Shown: piece after piece, positions 42,937-51,410 of the stretch
Layout: each line of letters starts with the position of its first letter
Position numbering within the stretch: position 1 is the first letter of the stretch
NCBI RefSeq assembly: GCF_042676385.1
Contig: NZ_JBHTHA010000014.1
Location: 62,001 to 126,000, forward strand
Length of the DNA stretch: 64,000 nucleotides
Source of the DNA: Paenibacillus_E sp042676385
Lineage (GTDB): Bacteria > Bacillota > Bacilli > Paenibacillales > NBRC-103111
Direction: 5' to 3'
Position numbers and translations under genes: made by a program
Notes under the pieces: model-generated
What the model saw: the letters and a program-made list of their open reading frames with translations, nothing else
Database searches by the model: none
Told to the model about the DNA's origin: nothing

Positions 42937-43905
42937 ATGAAAAACGGATGGACGTATATCCGCCTTGCCGCCGTTGCCATGTTTTGGGGGGCCAGCTTTA
43001 ATGCCGGCGAACTGGCCGTTCGAGCAATGCCGCCTCTGACAGTGACGGCTTGGAGATTCATCATAGCTACGGTGCTTATGTTGCTGCTTCTCATGGTGAA
43101 AGAAAGGCCGTCTTGGAGTACGATTCGATCTTCGCTTTGGGCTTATGTCCTTCTGGGTGTTGTCGGAGTATTCGTAACCAATGCCTTGCAGTTCTCGGCT
43201 TTAAAATTTACGCCGCCGCTTCATCCCGCATTGATTATGGCTACAAACCCTATAGTAACTGCATTACTGGCCGTACCCCTGCTTAAGGAAAGCATTCGTG
43301 TTCGGCAAATCATAGGGATGATTTGCTCGATGTCAGGCGTTTTATTGGTTATTACCAATGGAGCGTTGTTGCAGTTAACCTCTATTTCGTTCGGGGATAT
43401 TCTCGCAATGGGGGCGAACCTCAGCTGGGCGCTTTATGGGGTGCTTGGTCGAAAATGGCTCAGAAACAGTTCTCCTTTGGCAACCTCAACCATGACCATG
43501 GCGGTTGCTATGGTTTGCTTTTTACCATTTGCGGGCAACCATTCGATGGATGTTTCGCAAGCCGCTCTCGTAACTGCCTGGATCAGCATTGCTTTTATGG
43601 GTACTTTCGGCGCAGTTCTCACTTTTCTTTGGTGGAATCAAGGCATAGCGAAGGTCGGTGCAAGCCGCACTTCCGTGTTTTTCAATCTGGTACCCGTCGT
43701 TACTTTGCTCCTCTCTGCGCTAACGGGCAAATCGGTGGGCTGGATACAAGCGATTGGCACTTTTATGGCCATATTTGGAGTTGTTGCTGCAATTGGGAAC
43801 GATCTGGATGCACAGTCAACGGTTCGGAACGATGCGGTGCCGAATGGTAAAAGTACACTTAGGAGGAATGAAATTCAACTGGATGAACAAGCTATCAATA
43901 ATTGA
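42937..43905 (+). CDS. DMT-family transporter (EamA, 10 TM)
   Basis: 322 residues with ten hydrophobic helices in two EamA repeats (first from TYIRLAAVAMFWGASFNAG; second from ISFGDILAMGANLSWALYGV). The end of the second repeat (SVGWIQAIGTFMAIFGVVAA) retains the Trp that is mutated to TGA in the dead paralogue at 41292-41760. ATG chosen with GAGTGG upstream. Presumed metabolite or drug exporter. The next gene starts inside its 3' end. Confidence 0.88.
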   Translation: MKNGWTYIRLAAVAMFWGASFNAGELAVRAMPPLTVTAWRFIIATVLMLLLLMVKERPSWSTIRSSLWAYVLLGVVGVFVTNALQFSALKFTPPLHPALIMATNPIVTALLAVPLLKESIRVRQIIGMICSMSGVLLVITNGALLQLTSISFGDILAMGANLSWALYGVLGRKWLRNSSPLATSTMTMAVAMVCFLPFAGNHSMDVSQAALVTAWISIAFMGTFGAVLTFLWWNQGIAKVGASRTSVFFNLVPVVTLLLSALTGKSVGWIQAIGTFMAIFGVVAAIGNDLDAQSTVRNDAVPNGKSTLRRNEIQLDEQAINN

Positions 43906-44332
43906 AACAGTGTCCAAATTTGCTTATTACGCCGATAATCGGCAATGGGATGATTTGCAGCAACTCTTCATGGAAGAAGTGACAGTCGACTATACATCCT
44001 TGGCTGGAGGCGAACCGGCAACCATCCCGGCAAAAGTGCTTATGGACAGTTGGGATAAAGGATTAACGCCGTTAAAAGCAACGCAGCACTTGATTTCCAA
44101 CCATATTATCAACCTGGACAGCGACCGTCAGGCAACATGCCGTGCTTACTTTCAGGCGCAGCATGAATATCCGAACCCTTTTGGAGGAAGTCAGTGGACT
44201 TTGGGCGGGAAATACTTATTTCGCTTCGAGAAGGAGAACGGCCATTGGAAAATATCCGAGCTGGTCATGACCGCTGTGTGGGCTAGCGGCAATCAAAATA
44301 TTATGAACTTGGCGGGAGAACAACAAAAATGA
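43883..44332 (+). CDS. SnoaL-like (NTF2-fold) protein
   Basis: About 149 residues in the NTF2 fold: a helical start (LSIIETVSKFAYYADNRQWD) and a curved beta sheet ending in KYLFRFEKENGHWKISELVM. Proteins of this type act as isomerases, hydratases or dehydratases, or only bind small ligands. Start uncertain: ATG at 43883 suits the family alignment, ATG at 43868 is closer to AGGAGG but too near it. The gene overlaps the DMT transporter end by 23 bases and precedes an SDR, so a small operon is likely. Confidence 0.8.
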   Translation: MNKLSIIETVSKFAYYADNRQWDDLQQLFMEEVTVDYTSLAGGEPATIPAKVLMDSWDKGLTPLKATQHLISNHIINLDSDRQATCRAYFQAQHEYPNPFGGSQWTLGGKYLFRFEKENGHWKISELVMTAVWASGNQNIMNLAGEQQK

Positions 44333-44379
44333 TTTTTGCCAACGACATTGTGGATTAGAAAAGGAAAGAAGGTACACGG

Positions 44380-45111
44380 ATGAAGGGGATCTCGAATAAA
44401 GCGCCGTCAGCCGGGCAAAAAATCGCCTTGGTAACCGGCGGTAACCGCGGCATAGGCTATGAGATGTGCAAGCAGCTGGCCGAAAGAGGATTTCATGTTC
44501 TGCTGGCCGGCAGAACTGCTGCAGCAGGGCGGGAGGCCGCTCGAATGATAGCTCATTCCGGACTGGACGTTTCCTTTGTGGAGATGGATATCGATGATCC
44601 GAAGAGCATATTTGCGGCAGCTGACCTGGTCCGAGAGCAATACGGCCGCGTAGATGTTGTGGTGAATAATGCCGCGATTTATCTGGATGAAGGGGAACGG
44701 TTAGCGGAAACGGAGCTCCCAGTGTTGGAACGGACGATGAGAACCAATTTCCTCGGCGCTTATTATGTCGTACGGGCTTTCCTGCCTTTTATGCAAGAGC
44801 AAAACTACGGGCGAATCGTGAACATCTCCTCCGGCTATGGCGAATATTCGGCGATGGACAGCGAGGGGACGGGAGCCTATAAATTATCCAAATTAGCTTT
44901 AAACGGGATGACGAGACTGCTTGCAGCCGAGATTAAGGGAGATATTAAAATAAATGCGGTTTGCCCCGGTTGGGTGCGCACGGAAATGGGAGGGCCATCG
45001 GCGCCGCGCAGCGCCGAACAAGCTGCGGCATCCATTCTCTGGCTGACGCAGCTTGACTCTGATGGTCCGAGTGGAGGCTTTTTTCGCGATAGGAAGAGAA
45101 TCGATTGGTGA
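44380..45111 (+). CDS. SDR-family oxidoreductase
   Basis: 243 residues. NAD(P) motif TGGNRGIGYEMCKQL (around 20-34), NNAAIYLDEGERL around 95 and catalytic Tyr-Lys in GAYKLSKLALNGMT (around 166-179). The C-terminal SPSGG-FFRDRKRIDW-type end is typical of carbonyl-reductase-like SDRs. AAAGGAAAGAAGG precedes the ATG. It follows the SnoaL-like gene by 48 bases. Substrate unknown; broad aldehyde/ketone detoxification is plausible given the neighbours. Confidence 0.88.
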   Translation: MKGISNKAPSAGQKIALVTGGNRGIGYEMCKQLAERGFHVLLAGRTAAAGREAARMIAHSGLDVSFVEMDIDDPKSIFAAADLVREQYGRVDVVVNNAAIYLDEGERLAETELPVLERTMRTNFLGAYYVVRAFLPFMQEQNYGRIVNISSGYGEYSAMDSEGTGAYKLSKLALNGMTRLLAAEIKGDIKINAVCPGWVRTEMGGPSAPRSAEQAAASILWLTQLDSDGPSGGFFRDRKRIDW

Positions 45112-45411
45112 ATGGCAACGAGGTCGACATAGGCTGGAGTGAATGGGATGAACAAGCTCGACGATTCTATTATTTCAACTTACTGAATAACACACCATAT
45201 ATAGATATGGACTTTTCGCGAATGTAAAATTGTTTATTCCGCTATCGAAGAACGTTTGAGCATTAAATGTAATAAAGTTGAAATGTTATTTTCATACAGT
45301 ATTAATAAATCAAGCCTATAATAAACAGTGACCCCCTTTAAAATATAAACCTTAGACCCGTAGCCCGTTGCTGCGGGTCCCTTTTTTTGTTGACTGAGCT
45401 AAAGTGCAGTT
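45112..45411 (+). other. 300-base gene-free stretch with repeat element
   Basis: Holds the downstream region of the SDR gene and copy A of the 125-bp repeat/terminator element (45264-45389). No other gene is supported. Confidence 0.5.
45264..45389 (+). ncRNA. Candidate small RNA locus, copy A of a 125-bp repeat
   Basis: This 126-base segment is near-identical to 60077-60200. Both contain TATAAT (here 45317-45322), a C-rich GTGACCCCCTTT-type motif, an AAAATATAAA stretch and a terminator (stem 45355-45364 with 45370-45379, then T7). If TATAAT is a -10 box, the transcript would be about 60 nt. No open reading frame is shared. The -35 region is weak. Coding or terminator-only roles are alternatives. 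Confidence 0.4.
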
Positions 45412-45533
45412 ATGTGCAACAAGGGCGTTCAGATTCCGTCTTTGCACTTTTACACGAAAATTGTCCACACACTTGAACAAGCTATTTCATACGATATACC
45501 TGAATCAATTTCGATTAAGGACGGTGTATCAGG

Positions 45534-46031
45534 ATGTCTTGTTCGTGTGGATGTGGAGGAAATTGCAACAAAAAGAAACACAACAAATTGGCTAAGGAAA
45601 CTCGCTTTATCAGTATGAAAATCGGAAATGGCATGCTGTCTGTTCCATCATTAATCTGTAAAAGTCATAAACGCCGAGGTGTACGTGGTTGTTGCTTTAA
45701 GTCACATCTAAGAGGCGAAGGTATTAAAAGGGTTGAAGGAACTAGCAACGTATACTTTGCAGATGCTAATTTAATATGCACAGGTGACCTTTGTTCTGGA
45801 CGTGATAGAGACATTGTTTATGAATGGACATTAACACCTACCGATAAAGCAAATCCGGGTCATCTTAGGATTGTGGGAAGTTCACGTAAAGTAGGCAACG
45901 ACAGAGTTGAAGTAGCAGGAACTGGTACTTTCGATCTACACGTAAAAGTTATCTTTAAATGCACACGAGTAAGTTTTCGAGTATTTATTGACAGTTGTGT
46001 TAGTACAAGAACCGTACGATTCACCCAGTGA
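45534..46031 (+). CDS. Cys-rich protein of unknown function (possible spore-surface protein)
   Basis: 165 residues. The N terminus is CSCGCGGNCNKKKHNK, a Cys/Gly cluster, with further Cys pairs (GCCFKSH, CTGDLCSGRD, KVIFKCTRVS, IDSCVST). The latter part is beta-rich and looks like a small sandwich domain. Cys-rich heads of this type occur in endospore appendage and coat proteins, but I do not recognise a family. A second frame on the same strand (45412-45618, 68 codons) overlaps its start and is protein-like, so a frameshift joining the two is possible. Ribosome site is weak (AAGGACGG). Confidence 0.5.
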   Translation: MSCSCGCGGNCNKKKHNKLAKETRFISMKIGNGMLSVPSLICKSHKRRGVRGCCFKSHLRGEGIKRVEGTSNVYFADANLICTGDLCSGRDRDIVYEWTLTPTDKANPGHLRIVGSSRKVGNDRVEVAGTGTFDLHVKVIFKCTRVSFRVFIDSCVSTRTVRFTQ

Positions 46032-46246
46032 TTGGATTGGTATCAATTTTGAAAATGGGCCTCTTAACTGTATATTAATGGCGAATTCATGAGGTGGTAT
46101 ACTTAAAAAAGTGCACAGGAAAGAACCGTCCCATAAAGCACAGAGAGGCATTCCATATATTTCTATTTCTTGCTACTTACTCTAAGCGGAACGCTTCCTT
46201 AGTAGTTAAGATGGCAAAAATCCAGTGGATGATTTGTTTTGGGTAG

Positions 46247-46618
46247 CTACGAATTTACCTGATGAATAAGCACTTGGATCAACACCGGCCAAGGCCACCA
46301 GTTTCTTTGCGTGATCAAACCATTTGTCGCGTCCTTTTTGTTAAACCATTTTTGAACGAAGGGGGCCTCCTCTTCCGGTAAATTGACTCCGGTCGAAAAT
46401 CCGTCTGTCCCGCCTTGTCGTTTATCGAGATAGTTCTGATCGTCCACGATTCGAGTGAAGTCGCCTGCTTTCCATTTTTTCGCGAGCGCGAGATAATTTT
46501 CCCGGTCCTCGACGTTCGGAGCCTTCTCGATGTTCTCGATCATGAGGTCGAGGAATTCCGTACTGCTCGGCTTATTCGTTACAGCCCTTACGAAAGACCA
46601 AATACACTTTGCGCCCAA
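46247..46618 (-). pseudogene. DUF6241-like protein, probably 5'-truncated
   Basis: 123 codons contain YLALAKKWKAGDFTRIVDDQ, YLDKRQGGTDGFSTG and EEEAPFVQKWFNKK segments that fit DUF6241-type small secreted or lipoprotein families of Bacillales. There is no ribosome site or signal peptide before the TTG start, and the C-terminal 15 residues lose the pattern. It is therefore scored as a fragment. The family match is from memory. Confidence 0.45.
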
Positions 46619-46696
46619 TCAATAACAGATTAAGTTAAATAACTTATAACTGTTCCTCCTTTTATTTAATCCCCATAAGGGAAGGTGGTGTTTTAA

Positions 46697-46792
46697 ATGA
46701 GTGGGTACGCTGGTGGATATGGTACTTCGAGTGCCGCTATTCTAGTACTGTTCATACTTCTTGTCATTATTTCGATGGCCTTTGTTATCTAA
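46697..46792 (+). CDS. YjcZ-family sporulation protein
   Basis: 31 residues: SGYAGGYGTSSAAILVLF head, then a single membrane helix (FILLVIISMAFVI). GGAAGGTGGTG precedes the ATG. This is the fourth member of the family in the window, on the opposite strand and 30 kb from the other three. A terminator follows. Confidence 0.85.
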   Translation: MSGYAGGYGTSSAAILVLFILLVIISMAFVI

Positions 46793-46842
46793 ACACTGTC
46801 ATGATATGTTGTTGGGCGTTGAGCTAACGCAAACTATAGTGC

Positions 46843-46872
46843 AGGAGCCTGCTTTGAAGCGGCTCCTTTTTT
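46843..46872 (+). terminator. Terminator after the YjcZ-type gene
   Basis: AGGAGCC/GGCTCCT outer arms and GCTT/AAGC inner arms form a stem with a one-base bulge; T6 follows. Confidence 0.75.
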
Positions 46873-46909
46873 GATATCGTTGAACGGGCAGGATAGTTCA
46901 AGATCATGG

Positions 46910-46948
46910 GCGGAGAACCGTATCACAAGTAACGGCGAATTTTTGGAG
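46910..46948 (+). repeat. Dispersed short repeat, copy 1
   Basis: GCGGAGAACCGTATCACAAG followed by TAACGGCGAATTTTTGGAG. The first half recurs at 51530-51548 and 52829-52850; the second half recurs inverted at 51501-51518. Looks like a shortened form of a small mobile or repetitive unit. Confidence 0.6.
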
Positions 46949-47048
46949 AAATCCTAATTTGGTAGTATTCATCCAGTATTATCCTGAGAATGCAAGGGGT
47001 ATGATAAGTGAGGCATCGGAAAGTTAAGGCAGCCCTCAATTCTTTACT

Positions 47049-47060
47049 GATCGTTCTCAA
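47049..47060. promoter_or_regulatory. Candidate TetR operator, site 1
   Basis: GATCGTTCTCAA is shared with the site at 47727-47738 before the oxidoreductase gene. It lies about 35 bases before the TetR start codon and suggests autoregulation. Confidence 0.5.
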
Positions 47061-47094
47061 TATGCTATATTGATGTCGGGGGGGGGGAAATGAA

Positions 47095-47673
47095 ATGGCC
47101 AGAAGCAAGGAGTTTGAAGAGAGTGCGGTATTGGATAAAGCGATGAGACTCTTCTGGCAACAGGGCTACGAGAAGACGTCCATGACTGATCTGGTCGAGC
47201 ACATGGGAATCCATCGAAGAAGTTTGTATGACACATTTGGCGATAAACATCAGTTGTTTCTAAAAGTGATGGATCGCTTCGACAATAAAATTAGCGCCTC
47301 TCTTGAAGGAGGAGTTAAGCGCTCCAAGACTGCAGTGGAAGCTCTTCAGTTTATTTTCGAACTCATGATTGAGGGAGAAGAGGACTCTCCTCCCGGATGC
47401 TTAATGGTGAATTCGGCCGTGGAGTTGGCAGCACGAGATGCCGATGTGGATACAAAGTCCACTGAAGCGTTCGCTACAGCAGAGCAGCTTCTCAAAGACA
47501 TTATTGCTTGGGGGCAGCGGGACGGTCAGTTCACCACTGATTATGAGGCCGGTGAATTGGCGGAATATCTGCATAATGCATGGGTGGGGTTAAGGGTAAT
47601 GGCAAGAACATCGGTTACTAAAGAGAAACTTCACCGTATTGCTCAAGTATCGATAAAATTTCTAGAAAAATAA
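47095..47673 (+). CDS. TetR/AcrR-family regulator
   Basis: 192 residues. N-terminal HTH (around 10-60; AMRLFWQQGYEKTSMTDLVE, then GIHRRSLYDTFGDKHQLF) and a C-terminal TetR_C-like ligand domain. The sequence type resembles NemR/YezE-group regulators that respond to reactive electrophiles. The ribosome site is an unusual run of ten G (47078-47087), eight bases before the ATG. It leads the cluster of quinone oxidoreductase, two SDRs and an old yellow enzyme that shares its operator motif. Confidence 0.88.
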   Translation: MARSKEFEESAVLDKAMRLFWQQGYEKTSMTDLVEHMGIHRRSLYDTFGDKHQLFLKVMDRFDNKISASLEGGVKRSKTAVEALQFIFELMIEGEEDSPPGCLMVNSAVELAARDADVDTKSTEAFATAEQLLKDIIAWGQRDGQFTTDYEAGELAEYLHNAWVGLRVMARTSVTKEKLHRIAQVSIKFLEK

Positions 47674-47722
47674 CAGATTCATTTCTTCCCCATATAGAAA
47701 ACAATTTTTTTTGCCATTATTA

Positions 47723-47738
47723 GAATGATCGTTCTCAA
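47723..47738. promoter_or_regulatory. Candidate TetR operator, site 2
   Basis: GAATGATCGTTCTCAA has a near-palindromic GAATGATCGTTC core and shares GATCGTTCTCAA with the site before the TetR gene. It is about 30 bases before the oxidoreductase start. Confidence 0.55.
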
Positions 47739-47765
47739 ATGTGAACCGAAGCAAATGGAGGTGAC

Positions 47766-48761
47766 ATGATGCAAGCAATGTTAATAGAAAAATACGGCAC
47801 ATACCCGCTTAAGTTGGCTGACATTCCAATGCCTGCAGTAGGAGATCATGATGTGTTGGCGGAAATCCATGCGGCAAGTATTAACCCTCTCGATCTCTTA
47901 GTACGGGATGGCAAATTACGCGTACTGTTGAAATACGATATGCCGCATGTTCTAGGATATGATTTCTCAGGCATTGTCATTCAAGTGGGGAGGAAGGTTA
48001 CAAAATTCAACATAGGCGATGAAATATACGGACGGCCAAGTAAGGGCGGAGCCTTTGCTGAATATATTTCCGTACATGAAAACGATATCGCCCTAAAACC
48101 CAAAAACCTATCCTTTGCGGAAGCAGCGTCAATCCCATTGGTCGGGCTTACGTCTTATCAAGTATTGCATGAACGATTGAAGCTATCGGCCGGACAGAAG
48201 GTATTGATTCAAGCTGGATCGGGCGGCGTCGGTACGTTTGCGATCCAACTTGCCAAAGCGATGGGACTTTATGTCGCAACAACGACAAGCGAAGCTGGAG
48301 CCAAATTGGTCGAATCGCTTGGAGCCGATCGAATCATCAATTACAAAACAGAACAATTCGATACGCTGTTACAAGGTTATGATGCCGTTCTCGATACCAA
48401 AGGCGGAGAGACTCTAGAGAAGGCCTTTAAAATTGTCAGAAAGCAAGGTCAAATCGTATCCGTCGTAGGGCCGCCGAATGCGCGGTTCGGAGAAGCGGAA
48501 AGGCTGGGCTTCATCAAAACGAATGTTTTTCGATTGATTTCCCGAAAGATTACAAAATTAGAGAAAAAATATAATGTCAAATACAGCTTCTTGTTCATGA
48601 AACCGAACGGCAGGCAACTGGAGATCCTTTCCGAATGGATTGAATCCGAAAAAATAAAACCTGTTATCGATCGAATTTTTCCTTTTGAAGAAGCTCAAAA
48701 GGCGATGGAGTACTCAGAATCGGGCAGAGCAAAAGGGAAGTTAATATTAAAGATAAAGTGA
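47766..48761 (+). CDS. NADP-dependent quinone oxidoreductase-type MDR protein
   Basis: 331 residues of the zinc-independent MDR class. N-terminal GroES-like domain (DLLVRDGKLRVLLKYDMPHV) and Rossmann domain with AGSGGVGTFAIQLAKAMG (around 141-158). No catalytic-zinc Cys/His set. Two adjacent ATGs are possible starts behind GGAGGTG. Related enzymes reduce quinones or enones with NADPH. First of four structural genes under the TetR operator motif. Confidence 0.88.
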   Translation: MMQAMLIEKYGTYPLKLADIPMPAVGDHDVLAEIHAASINPLDLLVRDGKLRVLLKYDMPHVLGYDFSGIVIQVGRKVTKFNIGDEIYGRPSKGGAFAEYISVHENDIALKPKNLSFAEAASIPLVGLTSYQVLHERLKLSAGQKVLIQAGSGGVGTFAIQLAKAMGLYVATTTSEAGAKLVESLGADRIINYKTEQFDTLLQGYDAVLDTKGGETLEKAFKIVRKQGQIVSVVGPPNARFGEAERLGFIKTNVFRLISRKITKLEKKYNVKYSFLFMKPNGRQLEILSEWIESEKIKPVIDRIFPFEEAQKAMEYSESGRAKGKLILKIK

Positions 48762-48774
48762 GGAGCATCTTATA

Positions 48775-49473
48775 ATGAAAATTTCTGAACAAATCGCATT
48801 TGTCACAGGCGCGAACCGAGGTTTAGGCCGCCAACTTGCCACGGAGCTTCTATCCAGAGGAGCTAAAGTGTATGCTGGCGCAAGAAATCCGGAATCCATT
48901 GATATTCCAGGTGTAATACCTTTAAAGCTTGATATTACCAACCCGCAAGAGGTAGCTGCAGCTGCTATGACCGCTAAGGACGTTACGCTTCTGATCAACA
49001 ATGCAGGATCGTCTACAGGCGCTTCTTTACTTGACGGAGATCTCGATAAAATTCACTTGGAATTTAATACGCACTTCTTTGGCACACTGTCCATGGTTCG
49101 TGCTTTTGCACCTGTTATTTCAAATAATGGTGGGGGGTCTATTCTGAATATTCTTTCCGCATTATCTTGGTTCAGTATGGGAAGTGCAGGCGCCTATACG
49201 GCTGCAAAGGCGGCAGAGTGGGCTCTGACGAACGAGTTGCGCTTAAATCTGTATCCACAAAAGGTGAGAGTAGCCGGTTTGCATGTGGGCTTTATGGAAA
49301 CCGATATGACGGCGGGTATTGAAGCTCCTAAGGTCGACCCTGCGGGAGTTGCAAAAAAGGCTATCGATGGAATAGAGTCCGACAGCTTTGAGATTCTTGC
49401 CGACGAAGCAAGCCGTAATCTCCAACGAGGTCTAGCCGGCGGTGTTGCTGCGTTGTACCCACAGCTGGCGTGA
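48775..49473 (+). CDS. SDR-family oxidoreductase
   Basis: 232 residues. TGANRGLGRQLATELLSRG (around 11-29), NNAGSSTGASL and the catalytic GAYTAAKAAEWAL (Tyr-Lys). C-terminal part shorter than in classical SDRs with an IEAPKVDPAGVAKKAIDG segment. GGAGCATC precedes the ATG. The stop overlaps the start of the following SDR (TGATG), so the two are translationally coupled. Substrate unknown. Confidence 0.88.
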   Translation: MKISEQIAFVTGANRGLGRQLATELLSRGAKVYAGARNPESIDIPGVIPLKLDITNPQEVAAAAMTAKDVTLLINNAGSSTGASLLDGDLDKIHLEFNTHFFGTLSMVRAFAPVISNNGGGSILNILSALSWFSMGSAGAYTAAKAAEWALTNELRLNLYPQKVRVAGLHVGFMETDMTAGIEAPKVDPAGVAKKAIDGIESDSFEILADEASRNLQRGLAGGVAALYPQLA

Positions 49474-50255
49474 TGAGCAAAACGGTACTCATCACCGGCG
49501 CGTCGGGCGGGATAGGTAAAGAGCTGGCGGATCGATTCGCCAAAGATGGATATGACCTGGTGCTGGTAGCGCGTAGTGAGGCCAAGCTCCTGGATCTCGC
49601 GAAGGAATATCGGGAAAGATACCGCGTCCAAGCGACCGTCGTCGCCAAAGATGTCGCGTTGCCCGGCGTGGCGGAGGAGATCTACGAGGAGCTAAGCGAG
49701 CAAGGTATCACCATCGATTATCTCGTTAATAATGCGGGCTTCGGCTTGTATGATGCATTCTTGGAGACGCTGTTGGAGCAAGAGATGAACATGATCGACA
49801 TCAATATCAAGGCTCTGACTGCTATGACGAAGGTGTTCCTGTCAGATATGGTCAAACGGCGCCAAGGGGGCGTGCTGAATGTGGCTTCGTTGGTGGCTTT
49901 TTTCCCAGGACCGTTGATGGCGGTTTACTACGCGACAAAGGCGTATGTGCTTTCGTTCACCGAGGCTTTGGAGAACGAGCTCAAGGGCACCGGTGTGACT
50001 GTAGCGGCACTTTGTCCGGGACCGACAGCGACTGGCTTCGTAGATCGTGCGGGGTTTGCCTCCTCAAAGCTGTTTAGGAGCGGCGTCATGGAGGTTGGGC
50101 AGGTAGCCGACATCGGATATCGCGAATTCATGCGAGGCAAGACGTTAATTATTACAGGAGGGCGTAGTCGGCTGATGGCTTTCCTTCCGCGGTTACTGCC
50201 GCGCAAGCTGATGACCCATTTGGTCGGATCCGCACAGTGCAAAGTAGAACAGTAA
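49473..50255 (+). CDS. SDR-family oxidoreductase (DltE/YqjQ-like)
   Basis: 260 residues. TGASGGIGKELADRFAKDG near the N terminus, NNAGFGLYDAFLET (around 88-101), and a catalytic Tyr-Lys in YYATKAYVLSFTEAL. A C-terminal extension (GRSRLMAFLPRLLPRKLM) is typical of the COG0300 group. The start is the ATG in TGATG. GC content is visibly higher than that of the next gene, so the operon is compositionally mosaic. Function unknown. Confidence 0.88.
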   Translation: MSKTVLITGASGGIGKELADRFAKDGYDLVLVARSEAKLLDLAKEYRERYRVQATVVAKDVALPGVAEEIYEELSEQGITIDYLVNNAGFGLYDAFLETLLEQEMNMIDINIKALTAMTKVFLSDMVKRRQGGVLNVASLVAFFPGPLMAVYYATKAYVLSFTEALENELKGTGVTVAALCPGPTATGFVDRAGFASSKLFRSGVMEVGQVADIGYREFMRGKTLIITGGRSRLMAFLPRLLPRKLMTHLVGSAQCKVEQ

Positions 50256-50280
50256 CCGAATATAAACAAAAGAGGAGTGC

Positions 50281-51369
50281 ATGAAAATGGAAAAACTATG
50301 GAGCAAAACGAAAATTGGAAATCTGGAATTATCTAATCGGTTGGCGATGGCACCAATGACACGAAGCAGAGCGCAAGAGGATGGTACACCTGGAGAACTA
50401 ACTCCCCTTTATTATGCTCAAAGAGCATCTATGGGTTTAATTATTACGGAAGGTACACAGCCTTCTGATGATGGTCAAGGCTACTTAAGATCACCTGGCA
50501 TATATACTGAAAAGCATATTGAAGGTTGGAAAAAGGTTACGGATGCGGTGCATGAAGCAGGTGGATATCTGTTTATCCAATTAATGCATGTCGGTCGGAT
50601 ATCGCATCCCGACAATACTCCGCATCATCGTCAAGCAGTTGCTCCATCTGCGATCGCACCTGGCGAACCAATATTTACGGCTAAAGGGATGCTGGAAGTA
50701 CCTGTTCCAAGAGAGTTAAGTGAAGAAGATATTCAAACGACAATTGCGGACTTTCGAAAAGCGGCAGCGGCAGCTATTGCAGCAGGAGCTGACGGCGTTG
50801 AAATTCATGGAGCCAACGGATATCTGATTAATCAGTTTATCAGCGAAAATGCGAATAAACGAGTGGATAAATACGGTGGATCGATAGAGAATCGTGCTCG
50901 ATTTGCACTTGAAGTAACGAGAGCAATCGTTGAAGAAATCGGAGCAGAAAAAACAGGCTTCCGTATTTCCCCGGGAACACCTCTTAACGGAATTGATGAA
51001 GGTGAACACGGTCCTGAAGTTTATCTTCACCTTGTAAGAGAATTAGCTAAATACAATTTAGCATACCTCCATGTTATGCATTTAGGGAACGAAACACTGC
51101 TCCATGAAATTCGCAACATCTGGTCAAATCCATTATTAGTAAATCGAGCTGGACGGGCTCTAGAAGATCTTAGTGTAGATGTTGATAATGGCCTTGCTGA
51201 TGTGGCGCCAGTCGGGGTATGGTCGTTAGCTAATCCGGATTTGGTGGAGCGTCTTAAAGAAGGTTTCCCTTTGAATGAAGCAGACCGTACAACATTGTAC
51301 TTTGGTAACGGGAGCGAGGGCTATACGGATTATCCAACGATGAAAGAATTAAAGTCTCAGAAGGGGTAA
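50281..51369 (+). CDS. Alkene reductase, old yellow enzyme family (NemA-like)
   Basis: 362 residues, full length for FMN-dependent OYEs. FMN/substrate features: NRLAMAPMTRSRA (around 19-31), GTQPSDDGQG, IQLMHVGRISHP (around 100-111), VEIHGANGYLINQF (around 178-191; active His and Asn pair) and YGGSIENRARF. It reduces activated C=C bonds such as N-ethylmaleimide and nitro esters with NAD(P)H. GAGGAG precedes two candidate ATGs six bases apart. With the TetR regulator it forms an electrophile-response unit. Markedly AT-richer than the preceding SDR. Confidence 0.92.
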   Translation: MKMEKLWSKTKIGNLELSNRLAMAPMTRSRAQEDGTPGELTPLYYAQRASMGLIITEGTQPSDDGQGYLRSPGIYTEKHIEGWKKVTDAVHEAGGYLFIQLMHVGRISHPDNTPHHRQAVAPSAIAPGEPIFTAKGMLEVPVPRELSEEDIQTTIADFRKAAAAAIAAGADGVEIHGANGYLINQFISENANKRVDKYGGSIENRARFALEVTRAIVEEIGAEKTGFRISPGTPLNGIDEGEHGPEVYLHLVRELAKYNLAYLHVMHLGNETLLHEIRNIWSNPLLVNRAGRALEDLSVDVDNGLADVAPVGVWSLANPDLVERLKEGFPLNEADRTTLYFGNGSEGYTDYPTMKELKSQKG

Positions 51370-51410
51370 GTATAGCTTGAATGGTAAAAAACAAGTTTCC
51401 TAAAAAGTTC

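Larger units (their letters stand above)
46793..47094 (+). other. Intergenic stretch before the TetR gene
   Basis: Contains a terminator (46843-46872), one copy of a dispersed repeat (46910-46948) and the TetR promoter/operator region. No gene supported. Confidence 0.5.

Noticed and set aside
43323..43850. 175-codon plus-strand frame inside the DMT transporter
   Set aside because: Alternative frame of a clear EamA gene; Cys/Arg/Ser-rich out-of-frame composition.
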